NCBI RefSeq assembly: GCF_030409945.1
Contig: NZ_JAUFQV010000032.1
Location: 248,001 to 312,000, forward strand
Length of the DNA: 64,000 bases
Direction of reading: 5' to 3'
Source: Vibrio tapetis subsp. quintayensis
GTDB taxonomy: Bacteria; Pseudomonadota; Gammaproteobacteria; Enterobacterales; Vibrionaceae
The notes beneath the pieces are model-generated. The model saw nothing but the letters and a program-made list of their open reading frames with translations, searched no databases and had not been told where the DNA came from. Each line of letters starts with the position of its first letter. The stretch's first letter is position 1. Shown here one piece after another: positions 36,006-45,455 of the stretch. A program made the position numbers and the translations under genes.

Positions 36006-38183
36006 TTATTGACTGGCTTTACGGCGGACTTCGGTAATGCGAGCCGCAATATGGTTCACATCATTGTTACCAAAGACTTGGTCCAAGTTCATCGACAGTT
36101 TACGACGCCAGTTCGGGTATTCATTCACGGTACCTGGAATGTTTACCGGCTTATCCATTTGCAGCCAATCTTCTAATTGAATGCTTAATAGTGCACTAGA
36201 ACCTGCCGCAACATGAACCTGCAGAGCTTCACTCAAATGCTTGTCCATAGGAACCAAGGATGCGTCACGTCCAACGCCATCAGGCAAATAACCGTGGCCT
36301 GCTACGCTGTTAATGATTTCTTGTTTACACTTAAGACGATCATCAAACAAGCCTTCAAGCTGGACGGGGTCTGGGTACAGCCCAAGCTCTTGCCCTGTTT
36401 TCAAATCTTCACAGTGCCAGAAGCCACGTAACGTTGGCATATCGTGCGTACACAGAGCCGTCATCGACTGATCTTTGTAATGCGTTGGAGAGTAATAACC
36501 CCCATCTTCAGCTGTTTCAAAGAAGAAGACTTTGTATGAATGCACACCGGCATCAGCCAAGATTTCGACAATCTCATCAGGAACGGTACCCAAGTCTTCA
36601 CCGATCACAGAACAACGGTAGCGGTGACTCTCTAGAGCCAAAATGGCTAGCATGTCTTCCACTGGGTAGTAGATGTACGCCCCTTTTGTTGCGTCTTCAC
36701 CTTTTGGTATCCACCATAGGCGTAATAAGCCTAATACGTGGTCGATGCGAAGCGCGCCACAATGCTTCATGTTTGCACGTAGCAAATCAATATATGGTTG
36801 ATAAGCCGTCACTTGAAGCTGCTGTGGGTTAAGCGGTGGTAGACCCCAGTTTTGACCTAGCGGACCAAGAATATCCGGCGGAGCACCGATGCTCACATCC
36901 TGACATAAATCGTCTTTATCAGCCCAAGTCTCTGAGCCTGAATCGGCAACGCCAACGGCAAGGTCTCGGTAGATACCAATGCACATGCCCTTTTCTTCAG
37001 CCAGTGCTTGCGCTTCTTTAATTTGACCGTCTGCTAGCCACTGCAAGTACATGTGCAGTTGAACTTTATCGCTTTCTTTTTCAATAAACTTCTTAACCGC
37101 TGGGCTATCAAATTTACGGTAATTTTCAGGGAAGACCGGCCAACCCCAAATTTGATCATCTTCGTTATGCAAATGCTCATGCAATGCATCAAAAGAGGCT
37201 TGTTGAAGCAAGCTTTCGCCTCCGGCTTCTACAAATGCATGAAAGTCAGCCGCACGGTCTGTTTTACTAGCGATATGGCGAGTTTTAAACTCGTCAAACA
37301 GCATAGGCAGCACGCTCATTTTTAGCGCCGACACTTCGGTGTAATTCACCCAATGAGCATCACGCGCTTTTTGTAAACGTTGCTGGAAAGCACTGCTACC
37401 AACAAGTTGTTGGGCTTTTGCACTTAATGCAAACTCAGAGACTGAGCTCACATCAATATATAGAACGTTTAACCAACGACGAGAAGACGGGCTATATGGG
37501 CTCGCGCCTTCTGGATTGGCAGGGAAGAGAGAGTGAATTGGGTTCAAACCAACAAAATCGCCACCACGTGATGCGATCTCGCTAACCAGTTGTTTTAAAT
37601 CGCCAAAATCACCGATGCCCCAGTTATGGCTTGTTCTAAGGGTATACAGCTGTACGCTAGGACCCCAGATCTTTTTACCACACTGTAAAGGCTCTTGCTT
37701 ATAACAAGCTTTAGGCGTAATCACTAACGTCATTTCGTAAGGCGTTTTACGGCGCTTACGGCTAACAATCAGTTTGTGATAGCCCCAAGAAAGTCCACTT
37801 GGCAGTGCAAACACTAAAGGACCACCCTGATCTCGCTCGTCTCTGACGATTTGAGATTGCAGGTAGCCCTCTAGAACTTCACCTTGTTCGGTTTCTAAAC
37901 GCCAACTGAATTCACTTTCACGTGCACTCGCTCCAAGATGCAGTTCCACATGAACTGGAGCATCATCTTGCAATACAAGCACAGGCGGTAGTACATCCTT
38001 TTTATGCTTCCTTTCGGCAGACTTCAATAGTGACTCATCACTGGATGTATCGTAGCCGAGTGCAGAAAGAAGGTGTCGAATGGTGTCATCCGAAACAAAC
38101 GCTTCGTCGCCCCATGCGCTAACATAACTGTCGGTGATACGAGCCATTTCAGCGACTTGTTTTAATACTGTTTGCTTTTTCAT
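36006..38183 (-). CDS. malQ: 4-alpha-glucanotransferase (amylomaltase) MalQ
   Basis: 725-residue GH77 enzyme that disproportionates maltodextrins in the cytoplasm. Conserved segments: LRTSHNWGIGDFGDLKQLV, GLNPIHSLFPANPEGASPYSPSSR, IYRDLAVGVADSGSETWAD (nucleophile region), LRIDHVLGLLRLWWIPKG and GEDLGTVPDEI with the acid/base Glu. Extra N-terminal region of about 140 residues as in E. coli MalQ (694). Start ATG 38183 follows GGAGAGAG. It follows malP by 58 bp, a gap filled by a strong hairpin, and forms the malPQ operon. Confidence 0.96.
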   Translation of the reverse strand: MKKQTVLKQVAEMARITDSYVSAWGDEAFVSDDTIRHLLSALGYDTSSDESLLKSAERKHKKDVLPPVLVLQDDAPVHVELHLGASARESEFSWRLETEQGEVLEGYLQSQIVRDERDQGGPLVFALPSGLSWGYHKLIVSRKRRKTPYEMTLVITPKACYKQEPLQCGKKIWGPSVQLYTLRTSHNWGIGDFGDLKQLVSEIASRGGDFVGLNPIHSLFPANPEGASPYSPSSRRWLNVLYIDVSSVSEFALSAKAQQLVGSSAFQQRLQKARDAHWVNYTEVSALKMSVLPMLFDEFKTRHIASKTDRAADFHAFVEAGGESLLQQASFDALHEHLHNEDDQIWGWPVFPENYRKFDSPAVKKFIEKESDKVQLHMYLQWLADGQIKEAQALAEEKGMCIGIYRDLAVGVADSGSETWADKDDLCQDVSIGAPPDILGPLGQNWGLPPLNPQQLQVTAYQPYIDLLRANMKHCGALRIDHVLGLLRLWWIPKGEDATKGAYIYYPVEDMLAILALESHRYRCSVIGEDLGTVPDEIVEILADAGVHSYKVFFFETAEDGGYYSPTHYKDQSMTALCTHDMPTLRGFWHCEDLKTGQELGLYPDPVQLEGLFDDRLKCKQEIINSVAGHGYLPDGVGRDASLVPMDKHLSEALQVHVAAGSSALLSIQLEDWLQMDKPVNIPGTVNEYPNWRRKLSMNLDQVFGNNDVNHIAARITEVRRKASQ

Positions 38184-38193
38184 CGCTCTCTCC

Positions 38194-38217
38194 GAAGGCG
38201 GGAATTAACCCGCCTTC
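38194..38217 (-). other. Intercistronic hairpin between malP and malQ
   Basis: GAAGGCGGG / CCCGCCTTC (38194-38202, 38209-38217), nine perfect pairs with loop AATTAA, right before the malQ ribosome site. There is no T-run, so it is more likely an mRNA-stability or processing element than a terminator. Confidence 0.7.
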
Positions 38218-38241
38218 TTGGTAGGGTGTAATTATGGAAAC

Positions 38242-40695
38242 TTAACGCTTAACCGCTTCTAGTTTCCAAATATTATTAACGTAATCACGGATACTACGGT
38301 CTGAGCTGAATTTGCCCACAAGTGCCGTGTTTAGAATCGCTTTCTTAGCCCAACCGGCTTGGTCACGGTACTGAGCATCCATGTCTTCGTGCGCTTTCAC
38401 ATAAGATGCGAAGTCAGCAAGCACTAAGTACGGGTCACCGCCATCTAGTAGGCTGTCGTACGTTGCACGCAACTTACCTGGTTCGCCTGGAGTGAACTCA
38501 TCACCAAGTAATAGGTCAAGAGAAGACTTAAGTAAGTGATCCGCATTGTAGTAATCAAACGGGTTGTAACCGCTCGCTTTCACTGATTCCACACCATCTA
38601 CGTCTAGGCCAAAGATGTAGATATTGTCGTCACCCACTTCTTCACGGATCTCAACGTTTGCACCGTCCATCGTACCGATAGTAAGTGCACCGTTTAGAGC
38701 CATTTTCATGTTACCCGTACCTGAAGCTTCTTTACCTGCTGTAGAGATTTGCTCAGAAACGTCTGCTGCTGGAATGATGATTTCAGCCATGCTTACACGG
38801 TAATCAGGAACGAAGACCACTTTCAGCTTGCCAGCGATGCGAGGGTCGTTATTCACTTTCTCGGCAATCTTGTTCGTTGCGTAGATGATCTCTTTCGCTA
38901 GGTGGTAACCCGGAGCCGCTTTGGCAGCAAAGAACACAACGCGTGGCGCCATATCAAACGTAGGATCATTCAATAGACGGTGGTATAGAGACAAGATGTG
39001 CAGCAAGTTTAGATGCTGACGCTTGTACTCGTGAAGACGTTTGATTTGAACATCAAAGATAGCATTGGTATCGAGTTCGATATCCATGTTCTCTTGAACC
39101 CAATCAGCCAGACGTTGTTTATTCGCCTTCTTCACAGCCATGTATTCTTTTTGGAATTTCTTATCTTCTGCGTACTTAGCAATTTCTTCTAACTGCTCAA
39201 GTTTGCCTGGCCACTCGGTACCGATCTTATCCGAAATAAGGTCAGATAGGCCTGGGTTACAGAACTTCAACCAACGACGAGGTGTAATACCATTGGTTAC
39301 GTTATGCAAACGCGTTGGATATAGTTCGTTGAATTCTGGGAATAAATCACGCTTAACCAATTGTGAGTGAAGTGCCGCTACGCCGTTTACTGCGTATGAA
39401 CCAACAACACAAAGGTTAGCCATGCGAACCATACGGTGGAAACCTTCTTGGATGATAGAAAGTTTCTGTTGTTTTGCTACATCACCAGGCCACTTAGCAC
39501 GTACATCTTGCAGGAACAGGTGGTTGATTTGGTAGATGATTTCCATATGACGAGGAAGTAGGCGCTGAATCAAAGACTCGCTCCATGTTTCCAACGCTTC
39601 TGGAAGCAATGTGTGGTTAGTGTATGCGAAAGTATGAGAACAGATTTCCCATGCAGCATCCCAAGATAGATCTCTTTCATCCACAAGGATACGCATCAAT
39701 TCAGGGATAGCGATCGTTGGGTGAGTATCATTAAGCTGAATCGTTTCTAGCTTAGGTAGGTCAGCCAGTGTGTGGCCTGCCGCTTCGTGGCGACGCAAAA
39801 TATCACGAACAGATGCTGCAGAATGGAAGTACTGTTGCATTAGGCGAAGTGTTTTGCCTTTTTCGTGGTTATCGTTCGGGTAAAGAACTTTGGTGATGTT
39901 ACCCGCATCGATGAGTGCGTGCTGCGCTTCGAAGTAATCGCCATTGTTAAAACTTTCTAGAGAGAAAGGAGCGATAGCGCGACATTCCCATAAGCGTAAT
40001 GGGTAAACTGTGTTGCTTTGGTAACCAACGATAGGTAAATCCCAAGGCATGCCTTGTACGTGCATTCCAGGAACCCAACGACGCTTTTCTTTGCCGTTTT
40101 CTGTGTACACTTCAACATGACCAAAGAAGCCAATTTCTTGAGCAAGCTCAGGACGAGCCACTTCCCAAGGGTAACCTTCAACACCGCGCCATGCGTCTGG
40201 TGCTTCTTGTTGGTGACCTTCTTTAAATGATTGCTTGAACAAGCCGTACTCGTAGTGCAAGCCATAACCCACTGTTGGGTATTCTTGCGCAGCACATGAA
40301 TCCATGAAACACGCAGCCAGACGGCCTAAACCACCATTACCCAAAGATGGGTCGCGTTCTTCTTCCAAAAGATCCGTTAGGTTTTGATCTAACTCGCCCA
40401 TTGCTTCAGTGATTTGCTCGTAAAGACCCATGCTGATGAGGTTGTTGCCCGTAAGACGACCAATCAAAAACTCGAGTGACAGGTAGTTTAGGCTTTTTGC
40501 ATTTTTGATTTTTGGATCGTTTTCTGTTTCTAACAGGTCAAACGTCGTTAGCTCAGCAAGAGCACGACCCATTGCTAGGTACCATGCACGACTATCAGCA
40601 TTTTCAACTTTAACAGCGTAAGTAGACGCTAGGTGTTTTTTTACCGAGCGCTTAAACAGCTCTTTATCAAATTTCAGTTGTTCAGTAGGCTTCAT
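38242..40695 (-). CDS. malP: Maltodextrin phosphorylase MalP
   Basis: 817-residue GT35 phosphorylase releasing glucose-1-phosphate from maltodextrins. Signature region EASGTGNMKMALNGALTIGTMDGANVE carries the PLP Lys in GTGNMK context; ERDPSLGNGGLGRLAACFMDS, RVSMAEIIIPAADVSEQISTAGKEAS are diagnostic. Start ATG 40695 (MKPTEQLKF) fits family N-termini; an ATG ten codons upstream (40725) has no ribosome site. First gene of malPQ; divergent from malT, with MalT-box-like G-rich repeats 68-103 bp upstream. Confidence 0.95.
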   Translation of the reverse strand: MKPTEQLKFDKELFKRSVKKHLASTYAVKVENADSRAWYLAMGRALAELTTFDLLETENDPKIKNAKSLNYLSLEFLIGRLTGNNLISMGLYEQITEAMGELDQNLTDLLEEERDPSLGNGGLGRLAACFMDSCAAQEYPTVGYGLHYEYGLFKQSFKEGHQQEAPDAWRGVEGYPWEVARPELAQEIGFFGHVEVYTENGKEKRRWVPGMHVQGMPWDLPIVGYQSNTVYPLRLWECRAIAPFSLESFNNGDYFEAQHALIDAGNITKVLYPNDNHEKGKTLRLMQQYFHSAASVRDILRRHEAAGHTLADLPKLETIQLNDTHPTIAIPELMRILVDERDLSWDAAWEICSHTFAYTNHTLLPEALETWSESLIQRLLPRHMEIIYQINHLFLQDVRAKWPGDVAKQQKLSIIQEGFHRMVRMANLCVVGSYAVNGVAALHSQLVKRDLFPEFNELYPTRLHNVTNGITPRRWLKFCNPGLSDLISDKIGTEWPGKLEQLEEIAKYAEDKKFQKEYMAVKKANKQRLADWVQENMDIELDTNAIFDVQIKRLHEYKRQHLNLLHILSLYHRLLNDPTFDMAPRVVFFAAKAAPGYHLAKEIIYATNKIAEKVNNDPRIAGKLKVVFVPDYRVSMAEIIIPAADVSEQISTAGKEASGTGNMKMALNGALTIGTMDGANVEIREEVGDDNIYIFGLDVDGVESVKASGYNPFDYYNADHLLKSSLDLLLGDEFTPGEPGKLRATYDSLLDGGDPYLVLADFASYVKAHEDMDAQYRDQAGWAKKAILNTALVGKFSSDRSIRDYVNNIWKLEAVKR

Positions 40696-40762
40696 CTTGA
40701 AATCTCGCTTTAAGGTGTAATCCATTTAATACCCATATCCTGCATGGACAGAGTTTGCGAAA

Positions 40763-40798
40763 CATCCTCCTAAAACAAGGGAGGACAAGGAGGAGAGG
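40763..40798 (-). promoter_or_regulatory. Candidate MalT boxes before malP
   Basis: Three clustered motifs resembling the MalT box GGGGA(T/G)GAGG: GGAGGATG on the minus strand (40763-40770), and GGGAGGA (40779-40785) and GGAGGAGAGG (40789-40798) on the plus strand. Distance of 70-100 bp from the malP start fits MalT activation. Confidence 0.45.
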
Positions 40799-40960
40799 CA
40801 AGGGCGTAGAGAAGGTGGTGAAACACATTCAGTGAGGCTACTCACAAAAAGTCCGGATTACTCATATCCGGGCGTGACTTCCTTCACATCAAACCGTTCA
40901 GTTGACGGTTTAATAACCACCACCAGCTTTCATTACATCCCTGCTTCTCTTTACTAATAA

Positions 40961-40976
40961 TGCAAAGTTGATCACA
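40961..40976. promoter_or_regulatory. Candidate CRP site
   Basis: TGCAAAGTTGATCACA fits TGTGA-N6-TCACA with a perfect right half and three of five bases in the left half. Lies 230 bp before malT, in the shared mal control region. Confidence 0.4.
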
Positions 40977-41066
40977 TATCGTCTTGTAATAGAACACTGC
41001 ATGCATACCAAAATCGACAATTATCGTGTAAATAGCAATAGGTAACTTGATTACAATGCCACACAA

Positions 41067-41082
41067 GTTGATGATCATCACA
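41067..41082. promoter_or_regulatory. Candidate CRP site before malT
   Basis: GTTGATGATCATCACA: perfect right half TCACA, partial left half, centred on the palindrome TGATGATCATCA. About 125 bp before the malT start. CRP control of malT is known in E. coli. Confidence 0.4.
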
Positions 41083-41205
41083 AATATAAGGCGTAGTAGG
41101 GTCATATTGCGCTGTATATATACAATTCTGAACTTGATCATGGATGTGAGTGGGATCGATGAGTAGTATCAACACCAGCAACCCCAACAAAAAAAGATAA
41201 TAACT

Positions 41206-43914
41206 ATGTGGATCCCATCAAAACTGACTCGTCCTGGCCGCTTGCACAATGCTATTTTACGCCCTCGAGTTCTTGATATCCTGCAACAAGCGCCATGCTA
41301 TAAACTTGTTCTTTTCCGCTCGCCAGCCGGGTATGGCAAAACAACCATGGCCGCTCAATGGTTAGCAGATAAATCCAATGTCGGTTGGTTTAGCATTGAT
41401 GAAAACGACAACGACACTTTTCGCTTCGTAAACTATTTTATTCAAGCCCTTAACAAAGCAACGCAAAATGCCTGCCCAAATGCGCAAGCGTTAGCAGAGC
41501 GTCGCCAGTTTTCTTCTGCAACCAACTTATTCGGTGAATTGTTTACCGAGTTAAATGAATATCAACAAGAGTGTTATGTGGTGCTCGATGACTATCACAT
41601 GATCGATAGCGATGATATTCATGAAGCCATGCGTTTCTTCTTAAAACACATGCCAGAGTGCCTCACAATTGTTGTCACCACTCGCGCCACACCGCCACTA
41701 GGGACTGCAAACCTGCGCGTTCGCGATCTATTAATAGAAATCGACAACGAATCCTTGGCGTTTGATAACGAAGAAACCACACGCTTCTTTAATCAACGCG
41801 TGACCGAAGGCATTGATGACGACACAGCGAACACCTTGTGTACCTATGTAGAAGGTTGGCCATCCGCATTGCAACTCATCGCGTTGCAAGCACAGCATCA
41901 AAAGCGCACCTTAGCTCAGTCTGCTGTTTCTGTAACGCAATTCAATCACGCCCACTTATGGGACTACCTAGTCGAAGAAGTGTTTGACTTACTCGATAGT
42001 GAAACTCGCCAATTTTTGATGCAATGTTCTGTGTTAGATACGTTTAATGATGCGTTAGCCGCCGAACTCACCAAGCGAGAAGATACGTTAAACATGATTG
42101 AATCGCTCAACCGTTTCGGCTTGTTTATTTACCCGCTGGAAGGGGAACAAAACTGGTATCGCTTCCATAATTTGTTTGGCGAATTCTTATCTCATGAGCG
42201 TAAAGCTCGTATCCCACAGCAAGAAGAACAACTCCATAACGATGCTTCCAATGCGTGGTTAAATCAAGGCAACCCGAACCAAGCACTAAGTCATGCACTG
42301 AAAGCGAATAGTGGCGAGTTGGTTACACAAATATTGGATCAATACGGCTGGAGCATGTTCAACCGCGGTGAGCTTGTGTTAGTTGAAAAAGCCATGGTGT
42401 CCTTAACTGACGACCAACTGTATGCCACTCCTAAACTGCCGTTATTACGAGCATGGCTCGCTCAAAGTCAACATCAATATAACGATGTTGCCGACATGCT
42501 TGCATTGGCAGAGCTCGAACTGGAAAAACGCAACATAGAGTTGACCTCTGACGACAAAGGCCAAATCAACGCTCTACTTGCTCAAATTGCCATCAATATG
42601 AACAAACCAGAAGAAGCGCTTGAACTTGCTGAACTGGCACTGGAACAAATTCACTCCACCACTTATCGCAGCCGCATTGTCGCTACGTCTGTTGTTGGTG
42701 AAGTTAACCATGTGCTTGGTCGCTTAGACAGGGCGCTACCACTGATGCAGCAAACTGAAAAATTAGCCCGTCAGTATCACATCATCCCTCAAGCACTTTG
42801 GGCATTGCTACAACAAAGTGAAATATTGATCGCTCAAGGGTTTGTACAAGCCGCTTATGAAGTACAAGACTCTGCATTCAAACTGGTTGAAGAACACCAT
42901 TTGCACCAGCTTCCTCTGCACGAATTCTTACTAAGGCTACGAGCTCAAGTACTCTGGTGCTGGAATCGTTTGGATGAAGCAGAAGAGTGCGCCTATAAAG
43001 GTATCGATGTACTGGGTAAATCAGATCCTAGTAAGCACTTACATAGCTATTCAATGTTAGCACGCCTCGCTTTAGCCCGTGGAGAGCTCGATAAAGCCTC
43101 ACGCTTTATCGAACAAATTCAGCACCTGTTGCAGCAGTCACATTACCACATAGATTGGACCGCTAACGCCTCACTGTCTTTATTACTTTACTGGCAAACT
43201 CGTGGCGATAACAGCGCGATTGAAAAGTGGTTAACCGAAGCTATTCGCCCAGTAAACTACAGCAACCACTTCTATCAATTACAATGGAGAAACATTGCTC
43301 GTGCTCAAGCAGCGCTAGGTTTGTGTGACGACGCCAAAGTAACCATCGCAAATCTACAAAAAGAAGCAGCAAGGCACCAATTACTCACCGACCAAAATCG
43401 TAACTTGGTTGTTGAAGCCGTGATTGCGGTTAAGCTCGGGGATATTGAGCACGCTGAAGCGCAACTGAAACTGGCATTAAGCTTAACTAATCAAACTGGC
43501 ATGATAGGTAATTTTTTAATTGATGGCGCATCGATAGATAAAATTCTTGAGCGATTAATGAGTAAACCGGGGCTTGATGACTTAGAACGCCACCGCGCTC
43601 AGCAGCTCATGAAAGACATCTCTAGCAAGCAACGAAGCCGCTCTGTTCATTTTGATGAAAGCTTTGTTGAAAAACTCGTGACGCATCCAAACATCCCTGA
43701 GCTAATCCGCACAAGCCCACTCACTCAACGTGAATGGCAAGTACTGGGTTTGATCTATTCAGGGTTCAGTAACGAGCAAATAGCCCAAGAGTTGGATGTA
43801 GCTGGAACCACCATTAAAACGCACATTCGTAATCTGTATCAAAAGCTCAATATCGCAAATCGAAAAGAAGCGATTGAAACGGCAGAAAACCTCTTAAAAT
43901 TAATGGGGTATTAA
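41206..43914 (+). CDS. malT: Maltose regulon activator MalT
   Basis: 902-residue STAND-class ATP-dependent activator, same length as E. coli MalT. Walker A SPAGYGKTT at residues 39-47, Walker B YVVLDDYH near 126, the helical sensor/TPR-like superhelix (about 350-820), and a LuxR-type HTH at about 830-890 (LTQREWQVLGLIYSGFSNEQIAQELDVAGTTIKTHIRNLYQKL). Activated by maltotriose and ATP, it should turn on malPQ and other mal genes. Divergent from malP. The following gene is not part of the known mal regulon. Confidence 0.96.
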   Translation: MWIPSKLTRPGRLHNAILRPRVLDILQQAPCYKLVLFRSPAGYGKTTMAAQWLADKSNVGWFSIDENDNDTFRFVNYFIQALNKATQNACPNAQALAERRQFSSATNLFGELFTELNEYQQECYVVLDDYHMIDSDDIHEAMRFFLKHMPECLTIVVTTRATPPLGTANLRVRDLLIEIDNESLAFDNEETTRFFNQRVTEGIDDDTANTLCTYVEGWPSALQLIALQAQHQKRTLAQSAVSVTQFNHAHLWDYLVEEVFDLLDSETRQFLMQCSVLDTFNDALAAELTKREDTLNMIESLNRFGLFIYPLEGEQNWYRFHNLFGEFLSHERKARIPQQEEQLHNDASNAWLNQGNPNQALSHALKANSGELVTQILDQYGWSMFNRGELVLVEKAMVSLTDDQLYATPKLPLLRAWLAQSQHQYNDVADMLALAELELEKRNIELTSDDKGQINALLAQIAINMNKPEEALELAELALEQIHSTTYRSRIVATSVVGEVNHVLGRLDRALPLMQQTEKLARQYHIIPQALWALLQQSEILIAQGFVQAAYEVQDSAFKLVEEHHLHQLPLHEFLLRLRAQVLWCWNRLDEAEECAYKGIDVLGKSDPSKHLHSYSMLARLALARGELDKASRFIEQIQHLLQQSHYHIDWTANASLSLLLYWQTRGDNSAIEKWLTEAIRPVNYSNHFYQLQWRNIARAQAALGLCDDAKVTIANLQKEAARHQLLTDQNRNLVVEAVIAVKLGDIEHAEAQLKLALSLTNQTGMIGNFLIDGASIDKILERLMSKPGLDDLERHRAQQLMKDISSKQRSRSVHFDESFVEKLVTHPNIPELIRTSPLTQREWQVLGLIYSGFSNEQIAQELDVAGTTIKTHIRNLYQKLNIANRKEAIETAENLLKLMGY

Positions 43915-44067
43915 CCTATTCTATGGTAATAGTAACACTCACCTATCATCGGATTTTATGCTCTCAAAAAGTAGATGCCAGATAAGTGATACGTATAGTG
44001 AGGGTGAAGGATCACGCTCACATGCACGACTTACTAGATCCCTAATAATTACGCTAGGATGCACATT

Positions 44068-44751
44068 ATGTTGATAGAGTGGCACCCAAATAGGCTATGG
44101 TACGCAGACATGCCATGCCGTCACATTGTCGGCCATCACTTAAGACGCATGATAGTCTTAAAGCTTAACGATGGTAACTTGGTCGTGTTTTCGCCTATCG
44201 AACTCACCACGCAACTTCAAATTGAGCTGTCTGAACTTGGCCCTATTAAAGCCATCGTAGAGCCATCCCCCAATTACCATGACGCCCTATCTGATTGGTG
44301 GCTCGCGTACTCCCAAGCTTATTTTTTCGCGACTCCGTCCCTAATCCAAAAGCGCTCTGACTTAAATTTCGACGCCGCGCTTGGTTCAGATACCAATCCA
44401 TTGTGGAAAGGCCAGTTACTTCAAACCGCTATATTAGGCATACGCAAACCGAGAAAGATTGTATTTTGCGATGTAGAAAGCAAAACCTTAATCCTCGCAG
44501 ATCAACTGGTAGGCAACCAAGCTCATTTACCTTACCGCCAGAAAATTTCGGCATCATTCGCAGGCGCCTATCGAGAGTTTCGCCTTCCCGTTATCGAACG
44601 CATGGCTTTGGAAAACAAAACTCAGCTGCGCGCATCAGTGCAAGAAGTGATGACATGGCCATTTGATCGCATGCTGTCGAGTAATGGTTTGGTCGTTGAA
44701 CAAGATGCGAAAGAAGCGTTCTATGAGGCTTTTTGGTGGGCATTTCAATAA
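44068..44751 (+). CDS. DUF4336 domain protein
   Basis: 227-residue protein of the DUF4336 family, distantly metallo-beta-lactamase-like but without a full HxHxDH motif (VEPSPNYHDALSDWWLAYSQA is the corresponding region). Also visible: RHIVGHHLRRMIVLKLNDGNLVVFSPIEL and RKIVFCDVESKTLILADQLVG. Start ATG 44068 with AGGA 8 nt upstream; an ATG at 44059 overlaps that ribosome site. Function unknown. It is 153 bp after malT and just before the qrr genes, which run toward it. Confidence 0.75.
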   Translation: MLIEWHPNRLWYADMPCRHIVGHHLRRMIVLKLNDGNLVVFSPIELTTQLQIELSELGPIKAIVEPSPNYHDALSDWWLAYSQAYFFATPSLIQKRSDLNFDAALGSDTNPLWKGQLLQTAILGIRKPRKIVFCDVESKTLILADQLVGNQAHLPYRQKISASFAGAYREFRLPVIERMALENKTQLRASVQEVMTWPFDRMLSSNGLVVEQDAKEAFYEAFWWAFQ

Positions 44752-44919
44752 GATGGAAATAACTCTCTAATTAAAGTTAAATGGAGACGCAGCAGAAGCT
44801 CCCACCCCCATTATTATTAAATCAATCAATAGCAATATTCTTGAATCAAGATCACACAAATAACCCACGTTCTCGCCGTTTTCCCACTACTCTTTTATAA
44901 CCAATCCAAATTTAAGACA

Positions 44920-45029
44920 AAAAAAAGCCAACTGCTATAAGAAGCAATTGGCTGTAATAAATAAGTGAACAATATAGGTTCACTAACAACGTCAGTTGGC
45001 TAGGTGACCCTCGGCTTTAAAAAGGGTCA
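44920..45029 (-). ncRNA. qrr: Qrr quorum-regulatory small RNA, copy A
   Basis: About 110-nt sRNA on the minus strand. It starts at TGACCC, forms a 5' stem GTGACCCT/AGGGTCAC, and carries the conserved Qrr core CTAGCCAACTGACGTTGTTA. That core pairs with luxR/hapR, luxO and aphA mRNAs in vibrios. The 3' end is an intrinsic terminator (AGCCAACTGCT...AGCAATTGGCT region then eight T, plus 44919-44951). A sigma-54 promoter lies 12 nt upstream (45041-45056) and a LuxO-type site at 45130-45142. Shares 57 identical bases with copy B 399 bp away. Confidence 0.95.
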
Positions 45030-45040
45030 CGTATACATAA

Positions 45041-45056
45041 GCAGAAACCGTGCCAA
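45041..45056 (-). promoter_or_regulatory. Sigma-54 promoter of qrr copy A
   Basis: On the minus strand TTGGCACGGTTTCTGC: the -24 GG and -12 GC are 10 nt apart, matching TGGCAC-N5-TTGC. Transcription should start about 12 nt downstream, at the TGACCC that begins the Qrr RNA. Confidence 0.92.
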
Positions 45057-45129
45057 CTTAATAAATGCTATTTTGGTGACTTACCGCCCAAATTCCATTG
45101 CTTTTATCAAGGTTATTCGCATAGTGCAC

Positions 45130-45142
45130 TTGCAAAATGCAA
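45130..45142. promoter_or_regulatory. LuxO activator site
   Basis: TTGCAAAATGCAA matches the LuxO consensus TTGCA-N3-TGCAA exactly. A second degenerate copy, TGCAAAATGTGA, follows from 45148. Position about 75-90 bp upstream of the sigma-54 promoter of qrr copy A is right for an enhancer site. Confidence 0.85.
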
Positions 45143-45322
45143 ACAGATGCAAAATGTGAAAGTAATTGAGTAATATATAAGTTGATTAGCGCCTCATTTC
45201 ATAATAAATCCAAATAAATAAGAGCCAAGCTATAGCAAGGGGCCACTTTAGTGTGACAACATCAAATTATTGGAAAATAAACTATAAAAACAATAAGTTA
45301 CATTTTAATATTTTCTACAAGC

Positions 45323-45428
45323 AAAAAAATAGCCAATCGCATGAAGCAATTGGCTGATATATAGTGTGAACAATAGGTTCACTAACAACGTCAGTTGGCT
45401 AGGTGACCCTCGGCTTTAAAAAGGGTCA
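45323..45428 (-). ncRNA. qrr: Qrr quorum-regulatory small RNA, copy B
   Basis: About 106-nt sRNA on the minus strand in tandem with copy A. The 57 bases 45373-45429 equal 44974-45030, covering the 5' stem-loop, the mRNA-pairing core and the start of the next stem. The terminator hairpin differs (AGCCAATTGCTTCATGCGATTGGCT, then seven T), as does the region between core and terminator. A sigma-54 promoter lies at 45440-45455. No clear TTGCA-N3-TGCAA site is visible within 150 bp upstream, unlike copy A. Confidence 0.95.
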
Positions 45429-45439
45429 CTTATATATAA

Positions 45440-45455
45440 GCAGTATGTGTGCCAA
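45440..45455 (-). promoter_or_regulatory. Sigma-54 promoter of qrr copy B
   Basis: On the minus strand TTGGCACACATACTGC, with GG and GC spaced by 10 nt as required. Spacing to the TGACCC start is the same as for copy A. Confidence 0.92.

Larger units (their letters stand above)
40696..41205. other. malP-malT divergent promoter region
   Basis: 510 bp with no convincing gene (an 85-codon hydrophobic frame on the minus strand overlaps the control sites and is not believed). It carries G-rich MalT-box-like motifs near malP (40763-40798) and at least two CRP-like palindromes nearer malT (40961-40976 and 41067-41082). Confidence 0.6.

Noticed and set aside
40884..41141. 85-codon hydrophobic frame on the minus strand between malP and malT
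   Set aside because: Lies over the CRP-like sites of the malP-malT promoter region, has no ribosome site and low-complexity hydrophobic content.
44974..45429. Direct repeat interpreted as a mobile element end or attachment site
   Set aside because: The 57-bp repeat is fully explained by the two qrr genes with their own promoters and terminators; no integrase or inverted ends are near.
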